This document shows, in pieces, positions 24,823 to 33,234 of a stretch of DNA of 64,000 bases. The notes beneath the pieces were generated by a model that made no database searches, was not told the DNA's origin, and saw only the letters and a program-made list of their open reading frames with translations. The stretch's first letter is position 1; each line of letters begins with the position of its first letter. Position numbers and translations under genes: made by a program. Source of the DNA: JBPYFK01 sp051984675 (GTDB lineage: Bacteria > Actinomycetota > Actinomycetes > Mycobacteriales > Pseudonocardiaceae); assembly GCA_051984675.1 (NCBI GenBank), contig JBPYFK010000098.1, forward strand, positions 1 through 64,000, read 5' to 3'.

Positions 24823-24836
24823 TGGGTCCTCCTGAG

Positions 24837-24872
24837 AAAACGCCCCGCCCTCGACGAACGAAGGCGGGGCGT
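24837..24872 (-). terminator. Intrinsic terminator abutting the pyrH ribosome-binding site
   Basis: On the minus strand a perfect 10-bp stem (ACGCCCCGCC with its complement, 24872-24863 and 24849-24840, 13-nt loop) is followed at once by TTTT and then CAGGAGGA, the pyrH ribosome-binding site. It is about 140 nt after the tsf stop. It may terminate rpsB-tsf transcripts or attenuate pyrH. The rest of 24823-25011 includes a possible -10-like TATACG near 24920. Confidence 0.8.
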
Positions 24873-25011
24873 AGACATCGGTATCTCGCTCACTGTCGTA
24901 CCGGCTACGGCGTCCGACGTATAGCACCGTGGCCGGATTCGTGCACTTTCGGACCTGGTACCCAGGCTCTGGACCAACACAGCTACCAGACCAGCACCGG
25001 TGGGTGGCAGG

Positions 25012-25827
25012 TCAGGCCTGACCGACCTCGAAACGGGCGAAGCCGGTCACGGTCACGCCGGCCTCGTCCAGCAGCGCCTTGACGGTCTTCTTGTTGTCCT
25101 GCACCGACGGCTGGTCCAGCAGCACGTTCTCCTTGAAGAAGCCGTTGAGCCGGCCTTCAATGATCTTCGGCAGGGCCTGCTCCGGCTTGCCTTCGGCGCG
25201 AGCGGTCTCCTCGGCGATCCGGCGCTCGGAGGCCACGATGTCCTCCGGGACGTCGTCGCGGCTGAGGTACGTCGGCTTCAGCGCCGCGATCTGCATCGCG
25301 GCACCCCGCGCGGCCTGCTCGTCGGACCCGGTGTACTGCACCAGCACGCCGACCGCGGGCGGCAGGTCGGCGGCGCGGCGGTGCAGGTAGGTCGCGACCT
25401 GGCCGTCGAACGCGGCCACCCGGCGCAGCTCCAGCTTCTCGCCGATCTTCGCGGCCAGCTCCTGGACCGTCTCGCCCACGGTCTTGCCGTCCAGGGGCGC
25501 GCCCTTGACGACCTCAAGGTCCGAGGAGTTCACGGCCGCCGCGGCCTCGGCCACCTTGTCGGCCAGCGCGATGAACTCGGCGTTCTTGGCGACGAAGTCG
25601 GTCTCGCTGTTGAGCTCGATGAGCACGCCGCCGTGCGAGGCGACCAGGCCCTCGGCGGTGGCGCGCTCGGCGCGCTTGCCCACGTCCTTAGCGCCCTTGA
25701 TGCGCAGGTGCTCCACGGCCTTGTCGAAGTCGCCGCCGGTTTCTTCCAGGGCCTTCTTGCAGTCCATCATGCCGGCGCCGGTGATCTCACGGAGGCGCTT
25801 CACATCGGCCGCACTGTAGTTCGCCAT
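25012..25827 (-). CDS. tsf: Elongation factor Ts
   Basis: Nucleotide-exchange factor for EF-Tu. 271 residues: the N-terminal UBA-like domain has the signature from VKRLREITGAGMMDC to KKALEETGGD (about 9-32), then ELNSETDFVAKN at the start of the core domain. This is the usual actinobacterial size. It follows rpsB across a 120-bp gap with a hairpin. Confidence 0.97.
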   Translation of the reverse strand: MANYSAADVKRLREITGAGMMDCKKALEETGGDFDKAVEHLRIKGAKDVGKRAERATAEGLVASHGGVLIELNSETDFVAKNAEFIALADKVAEAAAAVNSSDLEVVKGAPLDGKTVGETVQELAAKIGEKLELRRVAAFDGQVATYLHRRAADLPPAVGVLVQYTGSDEQAARGAAMQIAALKPTYLSRDDVPEDIVASERRIAEETARAEGKPEQALPKIIEGRLNGFFKENVLLDQPSVQDNKKTVKALLDEAGVTVTGFARFEVGQA

Positions 25828-25907
25828 CGTGCGTTGTCCGTCCTTGCTCGAAATGTGTCCGCAGCTGTATCAGGTCGGGTGCTTCACAAGCGGAAAAGGG
25901 GAAACGC

Positions 25908-25941
25908 GTTTCGTGCCCGCCGCGATCGACGGGCACGAAAC
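25908..25941 (-). terminator. Intercistronic hairpin between rpsB and tsf
   Basis: A perfect 12-bp stem (GTTTCGTGCCCG and its complement, 25908-25919 and 25930-25941) with a 10-nt loop lies just past the rpsB stop. The sequence after it on the minus strand is only mildly T-rich, so it may be a partial terminator or a processing site that lowers tsf relative to rpsB. Confidence 0.6.
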
Positions 25942-25947
25942 ACCTGG

Positions 25948-26787
25948 TCAGGACTGGGTCGGCTGCTCGCCGGCCGTCGCGTCCGCGCCAGCGTCGGTGG
26001 ACCCTGCGAGCAGTTCCTTCTCCCACTCGGCCAGCGGCTCGTCGCTGGCCACACCGGCCTCCGGCTTCGCCTCGCCCTCGACGGCCCCGTTCGTGCGACC
26101 GCTGCGGGCCATCAGGCCGTCGGCGACGCCGTCAGCCACCACGCGGGTGAGCAGGGCGGCGGAGCGGATCGCGTCGTCGTTGCCGGGGATCGGGTAGTCG
26201 ACCTCGTCCGGGTCGCAGTTGGTGTCCAGGATCGCCACGACCGGGATGCCCAGCTTGCGGGCCTCGCCCACGGCGATGTGCTCCTTCTTGGTGTCCACCA
26301 CCCAGACGGCGCTGGGCACCTTGGACATGTCCCGGATACCGCCCAGGGTCCGCTCCAGCTTCTCCTTCTCTCGGGTCAGCATCAAGATCTCTTTCTTGGT
26401 GCGCCCCTCGAAGCCACCGGTCTGCTCCATCGTCTCCAGCTCCTTGAGACGCTGCAGCCGCCGGTGGACGGTCTGGAAGTTGGTGAGCATGCCGCCCAGC
26501 CAGCGCTGGTTCACGTACGGCATGCCGACGCGCAGCGCCTGCTCGGCGATGGCTTCCTGGGCCTGCTTCTTGGTTCCGACGAACAGCACCGTCCCGCCGT
26601 GCGCGACGGTCTGCTTGACGAAGTCGTACGCCCCGTCGATGTAGGACAGGGTCTGCTGCAGGTCGATGATGTAGATGCCGTTGCGCTCGGTGAAGATGTA
26701 GCGCTTCATCTTCGGGTTCCAGCGGCGGGTCTGGTGCCCGAAGTGCACGCCGCTGTCGAGCAGCTGCTTCATGGTGACGACGGCCAT
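25948..26787 (-). CDS. rpsB: 30S ribosomal protein S2
   Basis: 279 residues, the full S2 fold: VTMKQLLDSGVHFGHQTRRWNPKMKRYIF at the start and PSAVWVVDTKKEHIAVGEARKLGIPVVAILDTNCDPD in the middle. The C-terminal extension (about 235-279) is acidic and Ala/Glu-rich, as in other actinobacteria. The ribosome-binding site and promoter lie in 26788-27000. Confidence 0.98.
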   Translation of the reverse strand: MAVVTMKQLLDSGVHFGHQTRRWNPKMKRYIFTERNGIYIIDLQQTLSYIDGAYDFVKQTVAHGGTVLFVGTKKQAQEAIAEQALRVGMPYVNQRWLGGMLTNFQTVHRRLQRLKELETMEQTGGFEGRTKKEILMLTREKEKLERTLGGIRDMSKVPSAVWVVDTKKEHIAVGEARKLGIPVVAILDTNCDPDEVDYPIPGNDDAIRSAALLTRVVADGVADGLMARSGRTNGAVEGEAKPEAGVASDEPLAEWEKELLAGSTDAGADATAGEQPTQS

Positions 26788-27093
26788 GGCCTGTTTCGCA
26801 CCTCGTGTCTCGGGCGCGCCGGTGGCCGGCGCGCGGGTTTCGGTTGCCGCGACGGACCGGGTGGCCCACCGCCCTGGTGCCGCGTCGGCGCCTCACCCAG
26901 ACCACTCGTAGATGATCCGGGACCGGTGAGAACGTCGCCCCCGTCCGCGGTGATGACCCGCTGACCAGCTAGTACGCCAGTCCATGGTCATTTCGGAATC
27001 CGGGACCGCAGCACGCGAAGTCGGCTCATGCTCACACGAGCCGCGCGGACAGTGTACTTCACCACCGAACCGCCCTGGACCAGACCAGGCGAT

Positions 27094-27136
27094 TTGTCCA
27101 CAGGCCAGTTGTCCACAGGTGGCACGGTTGTCCACA
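27094..27136. promoter_or_regulatory. Cluster of three DnaA boxes between rpsB and the M23 peptidase gene
   Basis: TTGTCCACA occurs three times in the same orientation at 27094-27102, 27109-27117 and 27128-27136 (starts 15 and 19 bp apart). This is the preferred DnaA box of high-GC actinobacteria. The cluster ends 53 bp before the peptidase start and lies about 300 bp from rpsB, in a 400-bp gap (26788-27189) that otherwise holds only the two promoters. It could be a DnaA-regulated promoter or a DnaA-titration site. Confidence 0.7.
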
Positions 27137-27189
27137 GATTCACTGACGGTACTGGCCGGTCCCGCTGGCTGCCGGTCACCTTGGTGATC

Positions 27190-27753
27190 ATGTGTCTCAC
27201 TCGTTGTGTGCTGCTCCGCACGCTGGTGTCCGTCCTCCTCCTCGTCCCCGGCACCGTCGCCAGTGCATCAGGGACTGCGGAGCCCCCGCGGTTCGGCTGG
27301 CCGCTCGGCGTCATGCCAGCCCCGGGAAGTCTTGGCCACCCGCAGGTGCTGCGCCCTTTCCAACCGGCGACCAGCGCCTACGGCCCGGGCCACCGGGGTG
27401 TCGACCTCGCCGGAGGCCTCGGTGAACCGGTGCTGGCCGCCGGTGACGGCGTCGTTGTCTACGCCGGCTGGCTGGCGAACCGCGAGGTGGTGTCGATCGA
27501 GCACCCGGGCGGGCTCCGCACCACCTACGAACCGGTGTCCCCGACGGTCCGAAGCGGGCAGCGGGTGGCCCGAGGCCAGCAGGTCGGCGTGCTCGAACCG
27601 GCACCGTCGGAGCACGAAGTGGGCCTGCACTGGGGCGCCCATCGCGGGCGCGAATACCTCGACCCGCTCCGGCTCGTCACCCAGTCGGTTCGTCTGTTGC
27701 CGTGGAGTGCCCCTCCGGAGCCGCCACCCGGAGCTAGGCGTTCTGTTCCGTGA
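27190..27753 (+). CDS. Secreted M23-family (LytM-like) peptidase, Rv2891-like
   Basis: 187 residues beginning with a signal peptide (MCLTRCVLLRTLVSVLLLVPGTVASA). The LytM fold follows: GHRGVDLAG supplies two zinc ligands, GGLRTTYEPVSP is a conserved strand, and LHWGAHRG is the last ligand block. As in mycobacterial Rv2891, the first His of the usual HxH is absent, so activity as a peptidoglycan endopeptidase is uncertain. The start is at ATG 27190 or GTG 27184. Its last 20 bp overlap the end of the convergent whiG. Confidence 0.85.
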   Translation: MCLTRCVLLRTLVSVLLLVPGTVASASGTAEPPRFGWPLGVMPAPGSLGHPQVLRPFQPATSAYGPGHRGVDLAGGLGEPVLAAGDGVVVYAGWLANREVVSIEHPGGLRTTYEPVSPTVRSGQRVARGQQVGVLEPAPSEHEVGLHWGAHRGREYLDPLRLVTQSVRLLPWSAPPEPPPGARRSVP

Positions 27754-28714
27754 GTTTGCTGCGCAACCGCAGTACCGCGCGTGTATGCAGCTGGCACACG
27801 CGTGACTCGGTCACGCCGAGCACCTTGCCGATTTCGGCCAGAGTGAGATTTTCGAAGTAGTACAGGGTGACCACGATCCGATCGCGATCGCTGAGCCGTT
27901 CCACCGCCTCGGCCAGCTGCCGGCGGCTGTCCCGGTCCACCAGCGCGGCCACCGGGTCCTCGGCGCGCTCGTCCGGCAACGTTTCGGCCAGCGACGCGGT
28001 ATTCCGGCCCGCGCCGATCAGGTCATCGAGCGCGACCACGCTGGTCATCTGAAGCTGCGCGAACAGCTCCCGCAACTCGTCGACGGTGATCTCCAGCTCG
28101 GTGGCCAACTCCGCGTCGGTCGCGGTGCGCTGAAGCTTCGCTTCGAGTTTCTCCAACGCACGTTCCACATCCCGGGCCCGGCTGCGTACCGAGCGCGGCA
28201 CCCAGTCCTGCGCGCGAAGCTCGTCGAGAATCGCTCCGCGGATGCGTTGCATCGCGTACGTCTCGAACTTCAGGCCGCGCTCGGGTTCGAACTTCTCGAT
28301 CGCGTCGACGAGGCCGAAGATCCCGGACTGGATCAGGTCGGCCACCTCGACGTGTGAGGGCAAACCTGTACCCAGCCGTCCAGCGACGTACTTCACCAGC
28401 GGCGCGTAGTGCAACACCAACCGGTCACGCAACTCCTGGTGCCGGCTCTCCCCGAACGACTTCCACAGCGCGACGATGCCGGCTTCGATCTCGTCGGCGC
28501 TGCGCTGGTCATCGTCGGCGTCCGCCCGCGCGGGGGCGGTGAACAGGTCGGACACGAACGCCGGGGCGCCGACCCGGTCGAAGCGCGCGCCGTTGACGCG
28601 GTTGACGCGATGGCCGTTCGTGGTTGCCCGATCGGCGGTCAGCCCGGACGTCGACCTCGTCGTCGTGCGGGCACCGTCCCCAGCGTCGTCAGGAGCGGGG
28701 GTGGGTTCGGTCAT
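27734..28714 (-). CDS. whiG: FliA/WhiG-family RNA polymerase sigma factor
   Basis: 326 residues. After a long polar N-terminus (about 1-75, rich in Arg, Thr and Asp), regions 2 to 4 of a FliA/WhiG sigma are intact: HYAPLVKYVAGRLGTGLPSHVEVADLIQSGIFGLVDAIEKFEPERGLKF, RGAILDELRAQDWVPRSVR, and the region-4 helix-turn-helix LTLAEIGKVLGVTESRVCQLHTRA. In Streptomyces, WhiG starts spore formation and is held by RsiG with c-di-GMP; in motile actinomycetes FliA-type factors run flagellar genes. Which applies here is not shown. The start overlaps xerC by 26 bp. Confidence 0.9.
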   Translation of the reverse strand: MTEPTPAPDDAGDGARTTTRSTSGLTADRATTNGHRVNRVNGARFDRVGAPAFVSDLFTAPARADADDDQRSADEIEAGIVALWKSFGESRHQELRDRLVLHYAPLVKYVAGRLGTGLPSHVEVADLIQSGIFGLVDAIEKFEPERGLKFETYAMQRIRGAILDELRAQDWVPRSVRSRARDVERALEKLEAKLQRTATDAELATELEITVDELRELFAQLQMTSVVALDDLIGAGRNTASLAETLPDERAEDPVAALVDRDSRRQLAEAVERLSDRDRIVVTLYYFENLTLAEIGKVLGVTESRVCQLHTRAVLRLRSKLTEQNA

Positions 28715-29744
28715 GGATCGCCTTCAGCCGTTCGACGGTCACGTGCGTGTAAAGCTGCGTGGTTGCGAGCGTAGCGTGACCAAGCAACTCCTGAACGCTA
28801 CGGAGGTCAGCTCCTCCTTCCAGCAGGTGGGTCGCGGCCGAGTGCCGGAACCCATGTGGCCCCATGTCGACGGTGTCCGGCACCGCCGCCACGGTGCGGT
28901 GCACGACCCGCCGTGCCGTGCGGGGATCGAGTCGCCCACCGCGTGCGCCCAGGAACAACGCCGCGCCCGATTTGTCCGCTGCCAAGCTGGGTCGTCCCCG
29001 TGTCAGCCAGCCCTCAAGCGCGCGCTGCGCCGGAATTCCGAACGGTACCGCGCGTTGCTTGCCTCCCTTCCCCATGACCTGGACCAGGTGGCGCCCGTGA
29101 TCGATGTCATCCACGTCCAGCCCACACAGCTCGGAGACACGGATGCCGCTGGCATACAGCAACTCCAGCAGCGCGTGGTCGCGCAATGCCACCGGATCTC
29201 CCTCTTGCGCCCCGATCTCGGAGCTGCGCAATGCTTGGGCGGCCTGTTCCGCCCGCAGCACCGAAGGCAGCCTGCGGTGCTTGCGGGGCGCGGACAGCCG
29301 AGGCCCCGGGTCGCTGGCCAGCAGTCCGGCTCGGGTTGCCCACGCCGTAAACGTCCGGGCCGACGCGGCCCTGCGCGACAGCGTCGTCCGACTCGCACCT
29401 CGGGAATGTTGCGCCGACAACCACTCCCGTAGGGCTGTTACGTCGATCCCAGCCAACGACGGGCTTTCCTGCTCGGTCAGGCTTTCTTGCTGGGTCGGGC
29501 TTTCCTGGTGGGTCGGGCTTTCCTGGTCACTGCTCGAACCGACGTGCGCGAGCAGCGACACTACGTCACCGACGTAGGCACGCACGGTGTGCTCGGATAA
29601 CCCGCGTTCCTTCGCCAGGTGGCGCTCGAACCCGTCGACCGCACCGGCCAGCGCCAGCGGGAGTTCGGCGCGTGCGAGACGTAGGTCCGGTCTCGACGAC
29701 GCCCCGGACGCCTCGGGCGTTCCGGCGGAACGTATCTCGGCCAT
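28689..29744 (-). CDS. xerC: Tyrosine recombinase XerC
   Basis: Resolves chromosome dimers with XerD at dif. 351 residues, longer than typical because of an N-terminal tail (1-35) and a repeat insert (about 72-95). The N-terminal SAM-like domain holds KERGLSEHTVRAYVGDV, and the catalytic set is complete: Arg202, Lys226, His297, Arg300, His323 and nucleophile Tyr332 (TTQLYTHV). It lies directly upstream of whiG, which starts inside its last codons. The repeat falls between the first two core-binding helices and is a likely surface loop. Confidence 0.93.
   Translation of the reverse strand: MAEIRSAGTPEASGASSRPDLRLARAELPLALAGAVDGFERHLAKERGLSEHTVRAYVGDVVSLLAHVGSSSDQESPTHQESPTQQESLTEQESPSLAGIDVTALREWLSAQHSRGASRTTLSRRAASARTFTAWATRAGLLASDPGPRLSAPRKHRRLPSVLRAEQAAQALRSSEIGAQEGDPVALRDHALLELLYASGIRVSELCGLDVDDIDHGRHLVQVMGKGGKQRAVPFGIPAQRALEGWLTRGRPSLAADKSGAALFLGARGGRLDPRTARRVVHRTVAAVPDTVDMGPHGFRHSAATHLLEGGADLRSVQELLGHATLATTQLYTHVTVERLKAIHDRTHPRS
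29462..29533. repeat. 18-bp tandem repeat (4 copies) inside xerC
   Basis: Units at 29462, 29480, 29498 and 29516 share GGCTTTCNTGNTNGGTCN. They encode the hexapeptide pattern (Q/D)QESPT in frame in the core-binding domain linker. Confidence 0.85.
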
Positions 29745-29882
29745 ACCCCAGAACGCTGATCGCGGGAAGCCGAATGGTCAAGCAGCGCCACGCCGAAAAG
29801 CGCCACACCGCAACGAATGCCGTCCGCAACCAAGACCCCGACGGCAGCCATCGCCACCACGCGCACGGGCGGCTCCAGCACG

Positions 29883-31058
29883 TCAGCACCGCAACCACCC
29901 CGCTTCACCGTGCTTCGCCATGTCCGCCATCTCCAGCGCCGGCAGCACGGCGCGCACTTTGCGCAACGGCAGACCCGCATCACGAGCCAGTTCTTCGGCG
30001 CTGGCACCACCGCGCTCCGGCAATGCGTCATGCACGTGGCGAGCCACCTGATCGAGCCCGTCGGTACGGCGCCGTTGTGTGGTGATCTCCGGGGCTGGAT
30101 TTTCACCCATTGGGCTGACAACCTCGATGACCTCGTCCACTGTGGTCACGAGGACGGCTTTGCCGGAACGGACCATTTGATGGCATCCCACCGAACTCAC
30201 CGACGTCACGGGTCCGGGCAGCGCCATCACTGGTCTGCCCAGCGTGTCCGCGGTCCGCGCGGTGTTCGTCGCACCGCTGCGCGCGCCGGCCTCCACCACG
30301 ACGGTTCCCCACGTGGCAGCCGCGATCAGCCTGTTACGGACGAGGAAGCGATGCTTCCTGGGGGCTGTCGCGGGCGGATATTCGCTGATCACCAGCCCTT
30401 CTTCCGCGATCGCACTGAGCAGCCGGGCATGGCCGGCGGGGTAATCCCTGTCCAGGCCACACGCGAGGAACGCCACCGTCGTCCCACCGGCACGCAAAGC
30501 TCCCCGATGCGCGGCACCATCGATCCCGTAGGCAGCACCACTGACCACGGAGAATCCGCCGGCCGCGAGGCCGAAGCCGAACTCGGCGGCAACATGCTCG
30601 CCATAACCGGAAGCCGCCCGTGCGCCGACGATCGAAACGGAGACGTCGAGCGTCTCGGCGACTGCCTGGCGTCCCCGCACCCACAGCGCGAGAGGTTCAT
30701 CAATTCCGGTGATTCCTATGCTGGTGGCACCGCTGAGGCAGGAGAACCGGTCGGACGGCCACTCCGCAAGCTCCGGGATGACCAGTCGTGCGCCGCCGCG
30801 TTCGGCCGCTTCCAGCACGCCCTCGCCAGAGACGGCTTCACGACGCGCCTCCACCTCTTCCCGCACCGCCTTCGGGACATCGCTGGAACGCACCCGTTCA
30901 GCGGCCCGCACGGCCCCGTGCTCGGCGACGAACGAGCTCAGTGCCGCAGCGGGCGGCTCGGCGACCGCCGAGAGGTACGCCCGCGCCACCCGCAGCTCGT
31001 CGGGGATTCCCTGCTCGTCGGGGATAGCCTGCTCGTCGGGGCTGCCCGGGGCACTCAT
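29883..31058 (-). CDS. dprA: DNA-processing protein DprA
   Basis: Binds incoming single-stranded DNA and loads RecA in transformation; also conserved in bacteria not known to be competent. 391 residues: a helical N-terminal region with an 18-bp-repeat-encoded start (PDEQAIPDEQGIPDEL), then the Rossmann core with VSIVGARAASGYGEHVA, SGAAYGIDGAAHRGAL and YPPATAPRKHRFLVRNRLIA, and a C-terminal winged-helix domain (about 320-390). It overlaps comM by 4 bp (ATGA), so the two are coupled. Confidence 0.95.
   Translation of the reverse strand: MSAPGSPDEQAIPDEQGIPDELRVARAYLSAVAEPPAAALSSFVAEHGAVRAAERVRSSDVPKAVREEVEARREAVSGEGVLEAAERGGARLVIPELAEWPSDRFSCLSGATSIGITGIDEPLALWVRGRQAVAETLDVSVSIVGARAASGYGEHVAAEFGFGLAAGGFSVVSGAAYGIDGAAHRGALRAGGTTVAFLACGLDRDYPAGHARLLSAIAEEGLVISEYPPATAPRKHRFLVRNRLIAAATWGTVVVEAGARSGATNTARTADTLGRPVMALPGPVTSVSSVGCHQMVRSGKAVLVTTVDEVIEVVSPMGENPAPEITTQRRRTDGLDQVARHVHDALPERGGASAEELARDAGLPLRKVRAVLPALEMADMAKHGEAGWLRC
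30996..31049. repeat. 18-bp tandem repeat (3 copies) at the dprA 5' end
   Basis: Units start at 30996, 31014 and 31032 with the shared core CTCGTCGGGG. They encode the repeated (P)DEQ(A/G)I near the DprA N-terminus. Confidence 0.85.
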
Positions 31059-32572
31059 ACCGACCTCCGATCACGGAATTCCAGTGCTGCCGCGACATGA
31101 TCGGCATCCGGGCGCGGACTGCCGTCGAGATCGGCCAACGTCCACGCGACCCGCAGGCACCGGTCGGCACCGCGTGCGGTGACCGCGCCGGCTTCCAACC
31201 CACGATCCAGCAACGCCGTGACCTTCGGTGGCAACGCGTAATCTCGGCGCAGCACCGGTCCCGGCACCTCGACGTTGCTCTGCCATCCGCATGCGGACCA
31301 GCGCTCGGCAGAGACCGCACGGGCCTCCGCGACACGCTTTCGCACCACGTCGGTCGGCTCCGGCCGCCCACCGTTCGAGAACGTCATCGCCGTAACCGGA
31401 CGCATGCGCACCCGGAGATCCACCCGATCCATCAGCGGGCCGGAGAGTCTGCCCAAGTAGCGGCGCCGAGCATGGGGTGCGCACTGGCAGTCGACATCCC
31501 GCGCCGGGGCACAGGGGCAGGGGTTGGTGGCGAGCACCAGCTGGCAGCGGGCCGGATAGCGGATCATGCCGTCCCGCCGGGCCAACCGGACTTCGCCCTC
31601 CTCCAGCGCGGTCCGCAATGCCTCCAATCTCTTCCCGCCGAACTCGCAGGCCTCGTCGAGCAGCAGGACCCCGCGATGCGCGCGGCTGACGGCCCCCGGC
31701 CTGGCCAGGCCGGACCCACCACCGATGAGCCCGGAAAGCGACGTCGAATGGTGCGGCGCGACGAACGGGGGAACCGTGATCAGGGGACAGCCGCTCGGCA
31801 ACTGGCCGGCGACCGAGTGGATCGAGGTGACCTCCAGGGCGTGCTGGCTGCTCAGCACGGGAAGCAGTCCGCACAGGCGGCTGGCGAGCATGGTCTTTCC
31901 GGTACCCGGAGGCCCCACCATGAGCAGGTGGTGACCGCCCGCCGCCGCGACCTCCAACGCCCACCTGGCCTCCGGTTGTCCCAGCACGTCCGCCAGGTCA
32001 GGGACGTCGGTGGGCTCCCAGGTCGGCTCATCGCCGGGTTCGGAGGCGAGCTCGGCCTGCTCGCGCAGCCACGCCAGGACCTCATGCAGGTGGGCCGCAC
32101 CGCGCACGTCCAAGCCTTCGACCAGGCGTGCCTCGGCGAGAGTCTCGGCGGGGACGACCGCACCGGTTATCCCCGCCCGGCGGCTCGCCAGCAACCCCGG
32201 AAGCACCCCGCGCACCGGTCGTATCCGGCCGTCCAAGGCCAACTCGCCGAGCAGGACCGTGCGGTCCAGCCGGTCCGAAGGTATCTGCTCCGCACCCGCC
32301 AGTACCGCACACGCGAGCGCGAGGTCGTAAGCCGTGCCGGATTTGGGAACCGCCGCCGGCGACAGCGCCACGGTCACGCACGTGTTCGGCCATTCCTCCT
32401 GACAGTTCCGCACCGCCGCTTTGACCCGATTCTTCGATTCCTGCAACGCCGCATCCGGCAGTCCCAACAATTGGAACGTGGGCAGTCCTCCGGTACGGAC
32501 ATCGGCTTCGATTTCGACGACGACGCCTTCGACGCCGAACAGTGCCACCGCCCAACTCCGTCGCAAGGCCAT
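31055..32572 (-). CDS. comM: ComM/YifB-family Mg-chelatase-like AAA+ ATPase
   Basis: Hexameric helicase that in naturally competent bacteria drives branch migration during integration of single-stranded DNA. 505 residues: an N-terminal Lon-like domain (about 1-170), Walker A GPPGTGKTMLA (about 218-228), Walker B GVLLLDEACEF, a zinc-binding-like CPCAPARDVDCQC segment and the C-terminal ChlI lid. Its ATG directly follows the yraN stop (TGAATG), and its end overlaps dprA by 4 bp: the standard yraN-comM-dprA operon. Confidence 0.93.
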   Translation of the reverse strand: MALRRSWAVALFGVEGVVVEIEADVRTGGLPTFQLLGLPDAALQESKNRVKAAVRNCQEEWPNTCVTVALSPAAVPKSGTAYDLALACAVLAGAEQIPSDRLDRTVLLGELALDGRIRPVRGVLPGLLASRRAGITGAVVPAETLAEARLVEGLDVRGAAHLHEVLAWLREQAELASEPGDEPTWEPTDVPDLADVLGQPEARWALEVAAAGGHHLLMVGPPGTGKTMLASRLCGLLPVLSSQHALEVTSIHSVAGQLPSGCPLITVPPFVAPHHSTSLSGLIGGGSGLARPGAVSRAHRGVLLLDEACEFGGKRLEALRTALEEGEVRLARRDGMIRYPARCQLVLATNPCPCAPARDVDCQCAPHARRRYLGRLSGPLMDRVDLRVRMRPVTAMTFSNGGRPEPTDVVRKRVAEARAVSAERWSACGWQSNVEVPGPVLRRDYALPPKVTALLDRGLEAGAVTARGADRCLRVAWTLADLDGSPRPDADHVAAALEFRDRRSV

Positions 32573-32974
32573 TCAGAACGCCCCCTCGATATGCTCGATG
32601 CGCGCCGGACCACCGGGTGGCCACAGGACCGAAATGACGTCGAACCGCACGTGACACCAGCCCACCTCGTGTTCCCGCAGCCACGATCGCGAGAGATCCC
32701 GCACCCGTTTGACCTTGCTCGGCGTGACCGCTTCGGCCGGTGACCCGTAATCCGGGCCGGAACGGGTCTTGACCTCGCAGATCACCACCGTGCGGCCATC
32801 CGTCGCGACGATGTCCAGTTCCCCGTCCCGGCAACGCCAGTTGCGGGACAGGACCACCAGACCGTGCCCGCGCAGATGCTCGGCGGCGACGTCTTCGCCC
32901 GCCCTAGCCAAGTCGTGCCGACGGCCGCGGCTGTCATCGTCGCTGATCGGTCCGGTGAGCTCCGGGCATTCCAT
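32573..32974 (-). CDS. YraN family (UPF0102) nuclease-like protein
   Basis: 133 residues with a PD-(D/E)xK-type core: GELDIVATDGRTVVICEVKTRSG (Glu, Asp, and ExK). The family is conserved beside comM and dprA and is thought to act in DNA processing, but its activity is not established. I chose ATG 32974 (MECPEL); the longer frame to 33055 runs into a region with DnaA-type boxes. Confidence 0.88.
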   Translation of the reverse strand: MECPELTGPISDDDSRGRRHDLARAGEDVAAEHLRGHGLVVLSRNWRCRDGELDIVATDGRTVVICEVKTRSGPDYGSPAEAVTPSKVKRVRDLSRSWLREHEVGWCHVRFDVISVLWPPGGPARIEHIEGAF

Positions 32975-33057
32975 GATCCCTCCCAGGTACGGCGCGAAAT
33001 CCGTCGAGTTCACAATGGACCGCCCGGAGAGCTCGACGCCATCAAACTCTCCCAATC

Positions 33058-33085
33058 TGTGGATAAGTCACGGCGTTGTGGATAA
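33058..33085. promoter_or_regulatory. Two TTATCCACA-type DnaA boxes upstream of yraN-comM-dprA
   Basis: TGTGGATAA (the complement of TTATCCACA) occurs at 33058-33066 and 33077-33085, 19 bp start to start, in the promoter region of the operon. The rest of 32975-33234 shows nothing further. Confidence 0.5.
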
Positions 33086-33234
33086 CGTGAATCCCCCGGC
33101 CGTGTTTCTTTCGACACAACCGTCATCCATTTGGGCAGTCTTTCGACCGCTCACCGAAAAACCCGGACGAACATGAATCAAGACCAACACAAAGCGCCGA
33201 GACAAAGGTGCCGAGATACCAAGAGTGCTCAGAC

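Noticed and set aside
27028..27189. N-terminal extension of the M23 peptidase
   Set aside because: The open frame continues upstream, but a signal peptide starts at 27190, and the extension would translate the DnaA-box cluster.
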